DNA from: DATLMR01 sp035634255
GTDB lineage: Bacteria > Acidobacteriota > Blastocatellia > UBA7656
Assembly (NCBI GenBank): GCA_035634255.1
Contig: DASQDI010000152.1
Coordinates: forward strand, 1-64,000
Length of the DNA: 64,000 nt
Direction of reading: 5' to 3'
Each line of letters opens with the position of its first letter. Positions within the stretch are counted from its first letter, which is position 1. Position numbers and translations under genes: made by a program. Below, piece after piece: positions 54,436 to 63,026 of the stretch. Under the pieces are notes generated by a model that was not told the origin of the DNA, did not search any database, and worked only from the letters and a program-made list of their open reading frames with translations.

Positions 54436-54586
54436 CCTCATTTCCTTTTCAATATCAGGTTGATCCGAGGCGAACATCGCCTCGCCATCGCCGTCGATGA
54501 CGGAGATGATCCGCAAAATTACCGCCGTACGGAGAAGTTGCTGAACTTTTCGTCATATTACTGCGGCGCGAAATTTTTCAATTGAC

Positions 54587-54730
54587 TCAAGGCAGGGTGG
54601 GTTTATCGAGCGGGTCGCCGGGATTGCCGGCGAATATCTGGACCACGGCGAAATTAGCGGGATTCGCGCCGAGAATCGCGGGGTTGACGATCAACAGCGA
54701 TTTGGTCCTGCCATCGAATGCGACGACCAA
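54587..54730 (-). pseudogene. Possible C-terminal coding remnant
   Basis: On the minus strand a 47-codon stretch reads as convincing protein (LVVAFDGRTKSLLIVNPAIL, then FAVVQIFAGNPGDPLDKPTL) up to a TGA at 54589-54587. Just upstream it is closed by an in-frame TAG and there is no start codon with a ribosome-binding site. It may be the tail of a decayed gene. The rest of 54436-54807 holds nothing I can assign. Confidence 0.3.
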
Positions 54731-54807
54731 GCGCTGCCACTACAAGTGGCGGGCCGCACAGAGGATTCATCTACCACTGTAGTAGAAGGCTATTCATCAT
54801 CCCGCGG

Positions 54808-55674
54808 CTACCGGGCCTTCAGGAGCCGCCGGATGTCGTCGAGCGAGCGCGCGTCCGAGCCGGCCGTTTCGGACAGCGCGAGGCTCCGCTCCGACAGCAT
54901 CCTATAAATCTCAAGCCAGTCAGAGTTGACCTCAGAGACGGACTTCATGTTCCGCTCGACGGTCCCGGCGTCGCCCCTGCGGACCGGCCCCGTCAGAGCC
55001 AGAGCGGGGCCGACCCGGCGAACGTTTGCGACCGTCGCTTCGACCAGAGGCAGGAGCACCTTGATAGACTCGCTCTCCGTCAGGCCGCAGCGCGCGAGCA
55101 TCTCAAGGCTGATGCTGACGAGGGCGGTCACCCCTCCGGAGGCCATCACGGCCGAGGCATGATAAAGGGCCTTCATCTCCGTCGGTATCTCGAAGTGTCG
55201 CGCGCCGATGTCTCGCACGAGCCTCCGGGCCAGCCTGACCGCTCGCGCGTCGCCTTCAATGCAGAAGTAGGTAGAGCGCATCAGGGCTTTCGAGCGCGAG
55301 GCCCTCGGGAAGGTCTGGAGCGGGTGGCAGGAGCCGGTGCCGAACCCCTGCTCTCTCAGGGGCGAGAGCGCGTCGCTTGAGAGCGCGCCGCTCGTATGAA
55401 CGACCGGCGGGCGGCCCGTCTTCCGGGCGGCCTCCCGAATCAACCTCACCGCGTCGTTTATGCTGTCGTCGGGCGTCGAGATCAGGATGAGGGCCGAGCG
55501 GGAGAGCCGGGCGTCGGCCGCGCCATGCGGGGTGCCCGCCCCTATGAATCGGACGGCAGAGCGGGCCGACTTCGGGGAGCCGCACACGATGTCGCCCACT
55601 TCGTACCCCGATAGGCGCGCCAGGCGGCCGAGCGTGCGCCCTACGCGGCCCGCGCCGATGATCGATATTCGCAT
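54808..55674 (-). CDS. Rossmann-fold DUF2520 oxidoreductase-like protein
   Basis: A 288-residue protein. The nucleotide-binding start is ISIIGAGRVGRTLGRLARLS; then ALILISTPDDSINDAVRLI, HTSGALSSDALSPLREQGFG and SCHPLQTFPR are typical of the Rossmann-like plus DUF2520 pair. The C-terminal helical domain begins near residue 155 (ALYHASAVMASGGVTALVSI). It resembles NADP-dependent ketopantoate or F420 reductases, but no substrate is known. It is divergent from the M48 gene. Confidence 0.85.
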   Translation of the reverse strand: MRISIIGAGRVGRTLGRLARLSGYEVGDIVCGSPKSARSAVRFIGAGTPHGAADARLSRSALILISTPDDSINDAVRLIREAARKTGRPPVVHTSGALSSDALSPLREQGFGTGSCHPLQTFPRASRSKALMRSTYFCIEGDARAVRLARRLVRDIGARHFEIPTEMKALYHASAVMASGGVTALVSISLEMLARCGLTESESIKVLLPLVEATVANVRRVGPALALTGPVRRGDAGTVERNMKSVSEVNSDWLEIYRMLSERSLALSETAGSDARSLDDIRRLLKAR

Positions 55675-55903
55675 ACGTTCGAATCCTTCCGTCCGAGTAA
55701 GAATGGAGACGGGGAGTCAAAAACGCAACCCGCGCGCCCGCCCCGGCTGCAAGCCTCCCACCGCCGCCCGTTCCTACTCTGCTCGGGAATTTCGGAGCAG
55801 AGGCCACTTTCGACAAATACGGGGATGTGATACACTTCAACAGTCCGTTCCCGTGCGGACGCTCATAAGTACGCAAGTACGTCTTATCGACAGGAGTTAC
55901 CCG

Positions 55904-57031
55904 ATGAAGACAAGTCCACTGAAGCGCATGGCGGTCGTGATGCTCGCAGCGGTGATCGGCTCCCCGACCATGCTGCTCGCGAACGATAAAAAAGAGTCTA
56001 AGGATAAGAAGCCGTCTGCGGAGACAGCGTCCGCGACCTCCGCGGCCCCGAAATCGAAGCTCGAAGACCACGAGAACCCGCTCCTGATAGGCAAGCGGAA
56101 CATCAACAAGAACCTCTTACCCACCTTCTACTCTCTGGAGAAGGAGGTCGCGCTCGGCAGGCAGCTCGCCGCGGAAGTGGACCGCCAGGCCAGGTTCGTA
56201 GAAGACCCAATCGTCACCGAATACGTCAACCGCGTCGGCCAGAACATAGTTCTTCATTCGGACGCCAAGGTCCCTTTCACCATCAAAGTACTCGACTCCG
56301 ACGACGTGAATGCGTTCGCGCTCCCCGGAGGATTTTTCTACGTCAACAAGGGCCTGATACTCGCCGCCGAGAACGAGGCGGAGATAGCGGGCGTGATGGC
56401 ACACGAGATAGCGCACGTAGCCGGCAGGCACGGCGTGGAGCAGGCGTCGAAGGCCCAGCTGGCCAATTACGCGATGATCCCCCTGATCTTCATGACTGGC
56501 GGCCTCGGGGCCATAGCCTACCAGGCCGCGCAGATCGGCGTGCCGCTCGCCTTCCTCAAATTCAGCCGCGGCATGGAGAGCGAAGCCGATAAGCTGGGCG
56601 CCCAGTACGCATGGGCCGCCGGGTACGACCCGAACAACCTTGTGACTTTCTTCGAGAAGCTTGAGAAGAAGGACAAGGACAAGCCGGGCACCCTGTCCAA
56701 GCTCTTCCGCTCGCACCCCCCGACGCCGGACCGCATAGAAAAAGTCCGGGGTCTGGTCGTCAAATTCCCCGACCGCGACGAGTACACGGTCAACACGTCG
56801 GAGTTCAACCGGGTGAAGGCGCGATTGCTGGCCATAACGAATTCCAAGACGCTCGATCCTTCGAACCGCGATACCGGCCCGAAGCGGCCGACGCTCAAGC
56901 GGCGCAAGGAGGGCGAGGACCCGAATAACCCCTCGACCACCGAAGAGCAGCCGAAAGAACGGCCCACGCTCAAGCGGCGGGACAGCGACGGCAAGCCGTC
57001 CGACACGGGCAAACCTCCCGAGAACCGATAA
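55904..57031 (+). CDS. Exported M48-family metalloprotease
   Basis: A 375-residue protein with a signal peptide (MAVVMLAAVIGSPTMLLAN, about 9-27) and a Lys/Ser/Ala-rich linker. The zinc motif is VMAHEIAHVAGRHG, the third ligand lies in MESEADKLGAQYAWAAGYDP. RSHPPTPDRIEKV is the conserved substrate-pocket motif of BepA/LoiP relatives. Such enzymes trim outer-membrane proteins. The C-terminal 60 residues carry two copies of RPTLKRR in an otherwise acidic, disordered tail, which is unusual. AGGAG lies seven bases before the ATG. A strong terminator follows. Confidence 0.9.
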   Translation: MKTSPLKRMAVVMLAAVIGSPTMLLANDKKESKDKKPSAETASATSAAPKSKLEDHENPLLIGKRNINKNLLPTFYSLEKEVALGRQLAAEVDRQARFVEDPIVTEYVNRVGQNIVLHSDAKVPFTIKVLDSDDVNAFALPGGFFYVNKGLILAAENEAEIAGVMAHEIAHVAGRHGVEQASKAQLANYAMIPLIFMTGGLGAIAYQAAQIGVPLAFLKFSRGMESEADKLGAQYAWAAGYDPNNLVTFFEKLEKKDKDKPGTLSKLFRSHPPTPDRIEKVRGLVVKFPDRDEYTVNTSEFNRVKARLLAITNSKTLDPSNRDTGPKRPTLKRRKEGEDPNNPSTTEEQPKERPTLKRRDSDGKPSDTGKPPENR

Positions 57032-57058
57032 CCATCATCTGATCGCTCTCTCTAAATG

Positions 57059-57102
57059 GAGGGTCGGCCGCGAGTCTGAAATCGCAGCCGACCCTCTTTT
57101 TT
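57059..57102 (+). terminator. Rho-independent terminator of the M48 gene
   Basis: Stem 57059-57073 with 57082-57096 (one C/A mismatch) and an 8-nt loop, followed by six T (57097-57102), 28 bp after the stop codon. Confidence 0.9.
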
Positions 57103-57112
57103 CTCCCGGAAC

Positions 57113-57598
57113 TCACGGCCCCCGCCCCGCGGCCCCGACCTGCCTGAGCGCCTCGTAAAGCGCTATGCCGGCGGAGGTGGCGAGGTTGAGCGACCTGACG
57201 CGCGGGTTCGGCATGGGTATCGTGAGGCACCTTTCCCGGTTGGCCCAGAGCAGGTCTTCGGGCAGGCCGCGCGTCTCGCGGCCGAAGACGAGGCAGTCGC
57301 CCCGAGCGTACTGAAAGTCCGTGTAGGCCCGCTCGACTTTGGTCGTGAAATAGAGAAAGCGGCCGTGAGGCAGGGCGGCATAGAGGGCCTCGATGTTCAG
57401 GTGGTAAGAGATGTCCACCTCGCCCCAGTAATCGAGCCCCGCGCGCTTGACGGCCTTGTCGTCGGTCCGGAAGCCAAGGCGGCCGACCAGATGGAGTGGC
57501 GTGAAGGTGGCCGCGCACAGCCTCGCGATGTTGCCCGTGTTCGGCGGGATCTCCGGCTCGATCAAGGCCACATGGATTCCGGACGCGCGCTCGATCAT
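57113..57598 (-). CDS. trmL: tRNA (cytidine(34)-2'-O)-methyltransferase
   Basis: A 161-residue SPOUT methyltransferase. Motif 1: PNTGNIARLCAATF. Motif 2: LVFGRETRGLPEDLL. Motif 3 (knot and SAM site): IPMPNPRVRSLNLATSAGIA. It methylates the wobble base of tRNA-Leu species. The minimal length is typical of TrmL, without the extra RNA-binding domain of larger SpoU enzymes. I prefer ATG 57598, with AAGGG eight bases upstream, over a GTG at 57607. Confidence 0.92.
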   Translation of the reverse strand: MIERASGIHVALIEPEIPPNTGNIARLCAATFTPLHLVGRLGFRTDDKAVKRAGLDYWGEVDISYHLNIEALYAALPHGRFLYFTTKVERAYTDFQYARGDCLVFGRETRGLPEDLLWANRERCLTIPMPNPRVRSLNLATSAGIALYEALRQVGAAGRGP

Positions 57599-57631
57599 GT
57601 CAGTCACCCTTTCGCCCCCGCGCCGAGCGAC

Positions 57632-57955
57632 TCACCGCCTGTCCCGGCTGGCCCGCACCCTGATGGAGCGGTCGGGCTGTTTGCGTATCCACGCGAGATA
57701 CTTCTTTATCTTCGGATCGCCCCTGAGGGCTTCGACCGAGCAGAGCTTCGTCGCGAGCTCGCGGTTGGTGAAGAAGCCGTGCAAAGTCTTATGGCAGGTC
57801 AGGCAGAGGTCGACGGTCTCCGTGCCTCCCTCGGACTTAGGTATCAGGTGATGCTTCGTTACGCGCATGACCCGCCGCCCGCAAAGCGCGCAGGCGTCGC
57901 CCGGCGCTTCGGGAAGGGGCCGCCCCATAAATTCGCCCGAATGAATACCGCTCAT
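57632..57955 (-). CDS. HNH-family endonuclease-like protein
   Basis: A 107-residue protein. CALCGRRV and CLTCHKTLHGF give the zinc Cys pairs. The HNH core is VTKHHLIPKSEGGTETVDLC (His-His, then a histidine in the second helix). A basic C-terminus follows (YLAWIRKQPDRSIRVRASRD). It is a small stand-alone nuclease domain of unknown target. No phage or restriction context. It lies 34 bp before the trmL gene on the same strand. Confidence 0.82.
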   Translation of the reverse strand: MSGIHSGEFMGRPLPEAPGDACALCGRRVMRVTKHHLIPKSEGGTETVDLCLTCHKTLHGFFTNRELATKLCSVEALRGDPKIKKYLAWIRKQPDRSIRVRASRDRR

Positions 57956-58122
57956 AAATTACCGCCCTCGCTCCGGCGTCGATCCTCCCGTCAATTATAA
58001 AGGTAACAAGCGTGGCCGGCAGTGGAAACACGAGGCGGCACCTGATACGAAGCGCGAGGGATGATGTCGGACGCGGGTATCGTCGATAACGGCGGGCGCG
58101 CGGGCGGCGCGGACCCCTAGAT

Positions 58123-58149
58123 AAAAAGGGCGGACCGGGGTGTCCGCCC
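58123..58149 (-). terminator. Terminator of the OmpA lipoprotein gene
   Basis: GGGCGGAC/GTCCGCCC stem (58128-58135 with 58142-58149), 6-nt loop, five T on the minus strand (58127-58123). It lies 81 bp past the stop. Confidence 0.85.
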
Positions 58150-58229
58150 TCATATCGGAGGCTGATGTTAAAGTTACCCGATGAGCGCGCGCCGGGCACG
58201 TCCGGCGCAGACGATCATGGAGAGGGCTG

Positions 58230-58952
58230 TTAGTTCTGCGACGTAGAAGATGTCGATTGCGCGGCCGCCCCATCGCCGATCCCTCGGGTCAGGAGGCGTA
58301 CCTCGACGCGGCGGTTCTGGGCGCGCCCTTCGCGCGTGTTATTCTCGGCGACCGGGCGGACCTCGCCGAATCCGAGTATGTGCATCCTGAAGAGCGGGAT
58401 GCTGTGCTGCTCTGCCAGGTACCTGCGCACGGCGTCCGCGCGCTTCTGCGTAAGCTGATTGTTATAGAAATCGGTACCCGTCGAATCCGCGAACCCCTGT
58501 ATCTCCAGTATAAAGTTGCCGCGGTCCTTTATCTGCGAGGCTATCTGATCGAGCGCCTGTTGAGCTTCGGGAGTCAACTGATAGCTGTCGAATTTGAAAT
58601 TGACTGACGCCGTGTTCTGAAGCGAGTACTTGTCGATGTTGGCTCTCAAATCGCCGAGCGACTGCTCGGTGGTAACCGCGCGGGTGTTGGCCTCGTCGGC
58701 GCGCGCGAGCGCGTTGTCGGCCTGCGACTGCGCACGCTCGGTCCGGCCACGCACCTCGTTGACGTTTTCGCCCAGCCGGGATATGTCCTGGCTGTTGCGG
58801 CGCGAAGTCTCTTCCAGCTCACCCGCCCTCTGCTCCAGAGGCGTGACGCGCTCGTTTATGCGATTGCGCGCATACTTCTTGGTGGCGCACGCAGATGAAG
58901 AAACCACTACAAAGGCACACAGAGCTAAAACAACTGCTATCCTACTTTTCAT
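58230..58952 (-). CDS. OmpA-family lipoprotein (Pal-like)
   Basis: A 240-residue protein. A lipobox SSSAC (Cys22) ends the signal. A coiled coil follows (about 35-105: RAGELEETSRRNSQDISRLG, AQSQADNALARADEANTRA), then the OmpA peptidoglycan-binding domain: VNFKFDSYQLTPEAQQALDQ, GFADSTGTDFYNNQLTQKRA, and GRAQNRRVEVRL. It anchors the outer membrane to the cell wall. It differs from Pal by the added coiled coil. Good terminators lie on both sides, so it is probably monocistronic. Confidence 0.9.
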   Translation of the reverse strand: MKSRIAVVLALCAFVVVSSSACATKKYARNRINERVTPLEQRAGELEETSRRNSQDISRLGENVNEVRGRTERAQSQADNALARADEANTRAVTTEQSLGDLRANIDKYSLQNTASVNFKFDSYQLTPEAQQALDQIASQIKDRGNFILEIQGFADSTGTDFYNNQLTQKRADAVRRYLAEQHSIPLFRMHILGFGEVRPVAENNTREGRAQNRRVEVRLLTRGIGDGAAAQSTSSTSQN

Positions 58953-59000
58953 AATCCCTTATCTCCCACTCTTCGTTAGTTGCAGACGTTACGAGCCTAA

Positions 59001-59034
59001 ATAAAAGGCGATGCGGTAACATCCCGCATCGCCT
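59001..59034 (-). terminator. Terminator just upstream of the OmpA gene
   Basis: A perfect 11-bp stem (59006-59016 with 59024-59034), 7-nt loop, followed on the minus strand by TTTTATTT. It is only 49 bp before the OmpA start codon, so it ends a transcript in the leader or an RNA further upstream. Confidence 0.75.
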
Positions 59035-59177
59035 ATTGTGGTTACCGTCCTCACCACAGTAACCGCATAAGAGACCCGGAAAGTAATTCCCGTATCTCTG
59101 CCCCACCAAGTCTTGTGCAAGCTCCGTGCCTCTCGCCCTTACATTCGTAACCCTTTGCAATATAAGAAACCGCGATT
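59035..59177 (-). ncRNA. Possible small RNA or leader between two terminators
   Basis: About 140 bp enclosed by minus-strand terminators at 59178-59200 and 59001-59034. It carries a further inverted repeat (GGTTAC at 59042-59047 with GTAACC about 59059-59064). No protein-like reading frame with a ribosome-binding site is seen. It could be a small RNA or an attenuated leader of the OmpA gene. No known RNA family is recognised. Confidence 0.3.
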
Positions 59178-59200
59178 AAAAAGGGCCGGTTTCCCGGCCC
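59178..59200 (-). terminator. Terminator of the ECF sigma operon (59250-60325)
   Basis: GGGCCGG (59183-59189) with CCGGCCC (59194-59200) around a 4-nt loop, five T on the minus strand (59182-59178). It lies 49 bp past the stop of the sigma partner gene. Confidence 0.8.
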
Positions 59201-59249
59201 CGGCTGACTGTAAAGATTACAAATGGCTATGTAAGAATTTCCTGTAGGG

Positions 59250-59756
59250 TCACAGGGGGCGGGTATCGGGGTCGCCCTGTTGTTGAGTCTCCTTCGCCTC
59301 TTCCTTCGGCCCCTCCTGTCCCGCGCAGCCCTGCCCGTGCCGGGCCCTGTGCCGCCTCTGCCTCGTCCACTCGTCGATGCTTTCGCGTATGAACTCGCCG
59401 AGGTCTTCGATCTCGCGCGCGGACTTCTGCCAGAAGTCCTTGAAAGGTTGCGGGCCGATGTTGAAGTTGTAGGCTTTGCCCCACCCCCTGTCCGGCTCGA
59501 CCTCGTCCTCGTAGTAGGCCGCCAGCTGGCGGCAGGCCATCGCCGCGACCGTGAGCGAGCTGCCCGCGGCCAGGGGCGAAAAGACCGCGCCCACGTCCGG
59601 GTCAATCTCGCGCAGCCGGCCGAGCACGCGGTTGTACTGCTCCACGCAGAAGGAAGCGGCGTCCTGCCCGCCCCCGGTCCATTCCGACTGCAAGGCCATG
59701 CGCGACGTGCGGCGCAGGACGTTGATCAGCTTGGTAATCTCTTTCTCTCTTTCCAC
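59250..59756 (-). CDS. Sigma-operon partner protein, unknown (possible soluble anti-sigma)
   Basis: A 168-residue soluble protein. Helical, with REKEITKLINVLRRTSRMAL, VEQYNRVLGRLREIDPDVGA and MACRQLAAYYEDEVEPDRGW; the C-terminal 40 residues are Arg/Gln/Glu-rich. No ZAS motif, no membrane segment and no known family. The GTG at 59756 has GGAGG six bases upstream and overlaps the sigma gene by 31 bases, so the two are translationally coupled. Context suggests an anti-sigma or co-regulator, but nothing in the sequence proves it. Confidence 0.75.
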   Translation of the reverse strand: MEREKEITKLINVLRRTSRMALQSEWTGGGQDAASFCVEQYNRVLGRLREIDPDVGAVFSPLAAGSSLTVAAMACRQLAAYYEDEVEPDRGWGKAYNFNIGPQPFKDFWQKSAREIEDLGEFIRESIDEWTRQRRHRARHGQGCAGQEGPKEEAKETQQQGDPDTRPL

Positions 59757-60325
59757 CTTTCACCTCCGGTTCTTAAAAGCTCCACCTGCTCGCGCAGGAG
59801 CTTCCTGCCTCGATGCAGCCGCCACTTCACGGTCGAGAGGGGGAGGCCGAGGAACGCGCTGACCCGTTTGAGCGGCATCTCGTCGAGGTAGCGCAAACGC
59901 AGCACGAGCGCGTAATCGGCCGGCACATTCTCAAGCGCGCGGTTAAGCTCCGCATCGTCGCCGCTCTCGTCAAGCATCGGGAGCGCGAGCGCCTTTACCT
60001 GATCGAGCAGCAGCTCATCGAACTCGACGCGGCCCGAGCGGTGGGCCCGCTCGCGCATGCCGAAGCGCTGCGCGCGGTGCCGCGTGATCACCGAGAGCCA
60101 GGCCGCGAACTTCGCGGGGTCTTCAATCGAGGGCAGGGCTTTGAAGGCGAGCAGGAGCGCGTCCTGCGCCACGTCTTCGGCGTCCTCGCGCTCGACTACC
60201 GACCGAGCCACGCGCACCACGGCCGCGCGGTAGCGCGACGCCAGCTCCCCGAAAGCGTCCAGGTCGCCGAGTATGGCCCGCACGACCAGAATCTCGTCGG
60301 GCGTTCCTTCGCCTTCATCTGCCAT
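59726..60325 (-). CDS. ECF-type sigma factor (second)
   Basis: A 199-residue sigma factor. Region 2: YRAAVVRVARSVVEREDAED, VAQDALLLAFKALPSIEDPA and FAAWLSVITRHRAQRFGMRE. Region 4: LENVPADYALVLRLRYLDEM and SAFLGLPLSTVKWRLHRGRK. A basic 10-residue tail overlaps the next gene. No zinc anti-sigma is adjacent. Its regulator may be the overlapping downstream gene. Confidence 0.9.
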   Translation of the reverse strand: MADEGEGTPDEILVVRAILGDLDAFGELASRYRAAVVRVARSVVEREDAEDVAQDALLLAFKALPSIEDPAKFAAWLSVITRHRAQRFGMRERAHRSGRVEFDELLLDQVKALALPMLDESGDDAELNRALENVPADYALVLRLRYLDEMPLKRVSAFLGLPLSTVKWRLHRGRKLLREQVELLRTGGERWKERKRLPS

Positions 60326-60478
60326 TTCCGTTCCCAGGCCGCCGGCGCCTTCCGGCGGAGGCCCACACTAATAACAGAGACAGCGGGAGGGGAAAAGGAT
60401 AGTTCGCGGAAGAAGCGGCGGGAGGCGGGCGAGGCGCGTCATCTCCGAAACGTCACGCGCCCGCTCGTCTCTCGTTAG

Positions 60479-62926
60479 CTACCTCTGCTGGCGCAGGTCG
60501 CGGGTGTAGAGCATCTGGTACGCGCGATAATTGCTCATCACCTTGGCGAGGTAGTCTTTCGTTTCGGGTATGGCTATCTCGGCCACCAGCGGCTCAACGT
60601 CGCTCGAGCGCGAGCGGAATACCCAGCGCTCGACGTTCTGCTCGCCCGTGTTGTAAGAGGCCGCCACCGCGTACGGGTTATTCGGGAAGAGCTTGAGCAG
60701 GTCCGCGACGTAGCGCACGGCGAGGCGGACGGCCACCTCGGGGTCGTACACGTCGTCGAGCTTGAAGTTCCTCAGGCCCTCCTCCTCGGCGACTTTGATC
60801 GCGGTCTCGTTGATGAATTGCAGGAGCCCGCGCGCCGCCGCCGGGCTCTTGACGGAAGGGTTGAAGCGGCTCTCCTGCCGCGCGAGCGCGAGCACGAGCC
60901 GCGGGTCGACATCGTGCCTCTCCGCGTGGCGGTTGAGCGCGTCGCGGTAGGGGGCCGGGTACATAAGCTCCGCAAGGTCGCGGGGCATCAGGTCTATCCG
61001 GTAATCTTTCGGGATCGACGTGAAGATCGGCTCGGCGAAAGCGATGGCGTACTGCGCCTGATCCCCGCGATTGCTGTAGACGGCGAGCGAGTACGCCACG
61101 TCCCCCCTCTGTGGGGGGGCGTAAGCCACCTGCACATTCGCTTCAAGCTGGCCCGTGTCGCTCGGCTCGCCCTGAGAGTTCGCGCCGGTCAACCCTCCGA
61201 GCCGAAGCGGGGTGACCCCTTCGTCGTAAAGCCCGAGGAAGATCAGCTCGGAAGCTATCGCGCGGTTCGACGAGTCGGAGACGGGCGGCTGGCCTTCGCC
61301 GATCACGCCCCGCGCCACCGGGATCAGCCTGTAACGGGCGGCTATGTTGTACGAGGGGAGCTGGCTGTAACTGGCTCGGAGGATCTGAAGCAGGTCGCGC
61401 TGAGCCTCCGCGCTATCCGTGAGGCGCAAAGCCTGAGAGGCCGCGCCCTTCGCCTCGCCGTACCTGCCCCCCGCGAGCGCCGCGCGCGCCTGCTCGCGGT
61501 AGGAGCGCGCAAGAGGCTCCACGACCCTGCGGCCCTGCTCCGTCTTCCCCATAGCCTTCAACCGGATGGTCGCCCTGTGGCCGAAATAATTCTCCCGGTC
61601 TTCGGGTATCGCGAGGTAGAGCCTTGCGGCCTCAGACAATCGCCCCATCCGCTCAAGCGTGTAGATGCGAAGGAAGGCCGCCTCGCCCCTGATGGGCGAG
61701 CTTACGAGCTTCGGCGTCACCGGCTGCGCCTGAAGCCGCGTGAAGAGCGCGAGCGCCGCTTCATAACTGCCGCGCGTCAGTTCGATCTTCGCCTGGTTGA
61801 AGAGGCCGACCGAGGCGAGGGGCTCGCCCGCGTACTCTTCCATTATGCGGCGCGACCACTCCAACGCTTCCGCATCCCTGCCCGCGTAGCGGTAGCTGTC
61901 CACGACGTTGCGGTAGGCCGAATCGACCAGATCGCTCTGCGGGTACTCGTCGATGAACTGGCTGTAGCGGCGCGCGGCTTCCGGGTAGCGCCGCGCCTTC
62001 TGAAGCGCCGTGCCGACCCAGTAGAACCCCTGCTCGCCCTCCTTCTTCGAGGGGAATTCCGCGTGGGCCCTCTCGAACCACTTGATCGCCTCGTCGTAGT
62101 TGTCCTCGCGGTAGTAGGTGAAGCCCGTTTGGTACAACGCCTCCGCGCGGTTGGCGCTGCCGGGGAAGCGATCAACTATAGACATAAGGTGCGCGCGGGC
62201 TTCCGGCCAGTGGCGGTTGAATAGGTAGATCCGCGCGCGACGCATGGACTCGAACTCATCGGGCGTCACCCGCGCCGCGCGGTCGAGCGCGTCGAGCCCC
62301 CCGGCCGCCGCCAAAGCGTAGTCGTCGCGCGAGCCCGAAATCAGCCTGTTGAAAGTCGAGCGCGCCGCCGCCGCGTCGCCCGTCTTCGCGTAAGCGTTCC
62401 CGAGCAGGGCCATCGCGTTGCGGCCGCGCACGCCGGACGCGGACGCCGAGCCCCGCAGGAGGCCAATGCTCGCCGAGTAGTTCCCGCTTTCGATGAGGCT
62501 CTCGATCAAACGGTCGCGCGACGCGCGCGCGGGGATGCTCGACGGATACGCGGACGAGAGGCGGGTGATGTGCTGCCGCTCGAGGGCCAGGTCGCCCGCC
62601 GCCCGCGCGAGCATGGACAGACGCCAGAGCGCGTAAGGGGCGAGCACGGAATTCCGGTTGAGCACCGCCTGATAGAGCGACATGGCTTCCGCCCCCGCGC
62701 CCCGGCGCTCCGTCAGACGCCCGAGCAGGTAGTCGTAATTATTCGACGCGAAGACGGCCCCCGAGCGGGCGCGGACGTCCCGCACGAGCGACTCGGCGCG
62801 GTCGAAATCACGCGCGTCCATCGCGGAGCGGATCTCGTCCGCCTTACTCTGCAAGCCCTGCGCGTGGGCCTCGCCCGCAAGTGTGGCGAGCATGATCAGG
62901 AGAGCGACGACTGTAGATCGGAACAT
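60479..62926 (-). CDS. Soluble lytic murein transglycosylase with TPR array
   Basis: An 815-residue protein with a signal peptide (MFRSTVVALLIMLATLAGEA, cleavage near AHAQ). A long TPR/alpha-superhelical region (about 25-600, for example ALYQTGFTYYREDNYDEAIK) precedes a C-terminal Slt domain (about 640-790): catalytic Glu in LALARQESRFNPSVKSPA, ARGLLQFINETAIKVAEEEG, then AVAASYNTGEQNVERW. This is the Slt70 layout, where the superhelix forms a ring around the peptidoglycan strand. The ATG at 62926 has AAGGGG upstream. Confidence 0.92.
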   Translation of the reverse strand: MFRSTVVALLIMLATLAGEAHAQGLQSKADEIRSAMDARDFDRAESLVRDVRARSGAVFASNNYDYLLGRLTERRGAGAEAMSLYQAVLNRNSVLAPYALWRLSMLARAAGDLALERQHITRLSSAYPSSIPARASRDRLIESLIESGNYSASIGLLRGSASASGVRGRNAMALLGNAYAKTGDAAAARSTFNRLISGSRDDYALAAAGGLDALDRAARVTPDEFESMRRARIYLFNRHWPEARAHLMSIVDRFPGSANRAEALYQTGFTYYREDNYDEAIKWFERAHAEFPSKKEGEQGFYWVGTALQKARRYPEAARRYSQFIDEYPQSDLVDSAYRNVVDSYRYAGRDAEALEWSRRIMEEYAGEPLASVGLFNQAKIELTRGSYEAALALFTRLQAQPVTPKLVSSPIRGEAAFLRIYTLERMGRLSEAARLYLAIPEDRENYFGHRATIRLKAMGKTEQGRRVVEPLARSYREQARAALAGGRYGEAKGAASQALRLTDSAEAQRDLLQILRASYSQLPSYNIAARYRLIPVARGVIGEGQPPVSDSSNRAIASELIFLGLYDEGVTPLRLGGLTGANSQGEPSDTGQLEANVQVAYAPPQRGDVAYSLAVYSNRGDQAQYAIAFAEPIFTSIPKDYRIDLMPRDLAELMYPAPYRDALNRHAERHDVDPRLVLALARQESRFNPSVKSPAAARGLLQFINETAIKVAEEEGLRNFKLDDVYDPEVAVRLAVRYVADLLKLFPNNPYAVAASYNTGEQNVERWVFRSRSSDVEPLVAEIAIPETKDYLAKVMSNYRAYQMLYTRDLRQQR

Positions 62927-63026
62927 TACAACCCCTTGGACAGAAATGGCGGGATAATTATCACACGCGCGGATTGAAGGCCGCAAGATGGGGGCAATTC
63001 ATAAGAGTCTGCGAGGCCGCCCCGGC

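Noticed and set aside
58942..59160. 72-codon minus-strand frame in the OmpA leader region
   Set aside because: It reads through a strong terminator hairpin and has no ribosome-binding site or protein-like composition.
60326..60478. GAACT and GTCTC boxes upstream of the second ECF sigma gene as an ECF promoter
   Set aside because: Their spacing (19 bp between boxes) is longer than usual, so I could not support it as a promoter.
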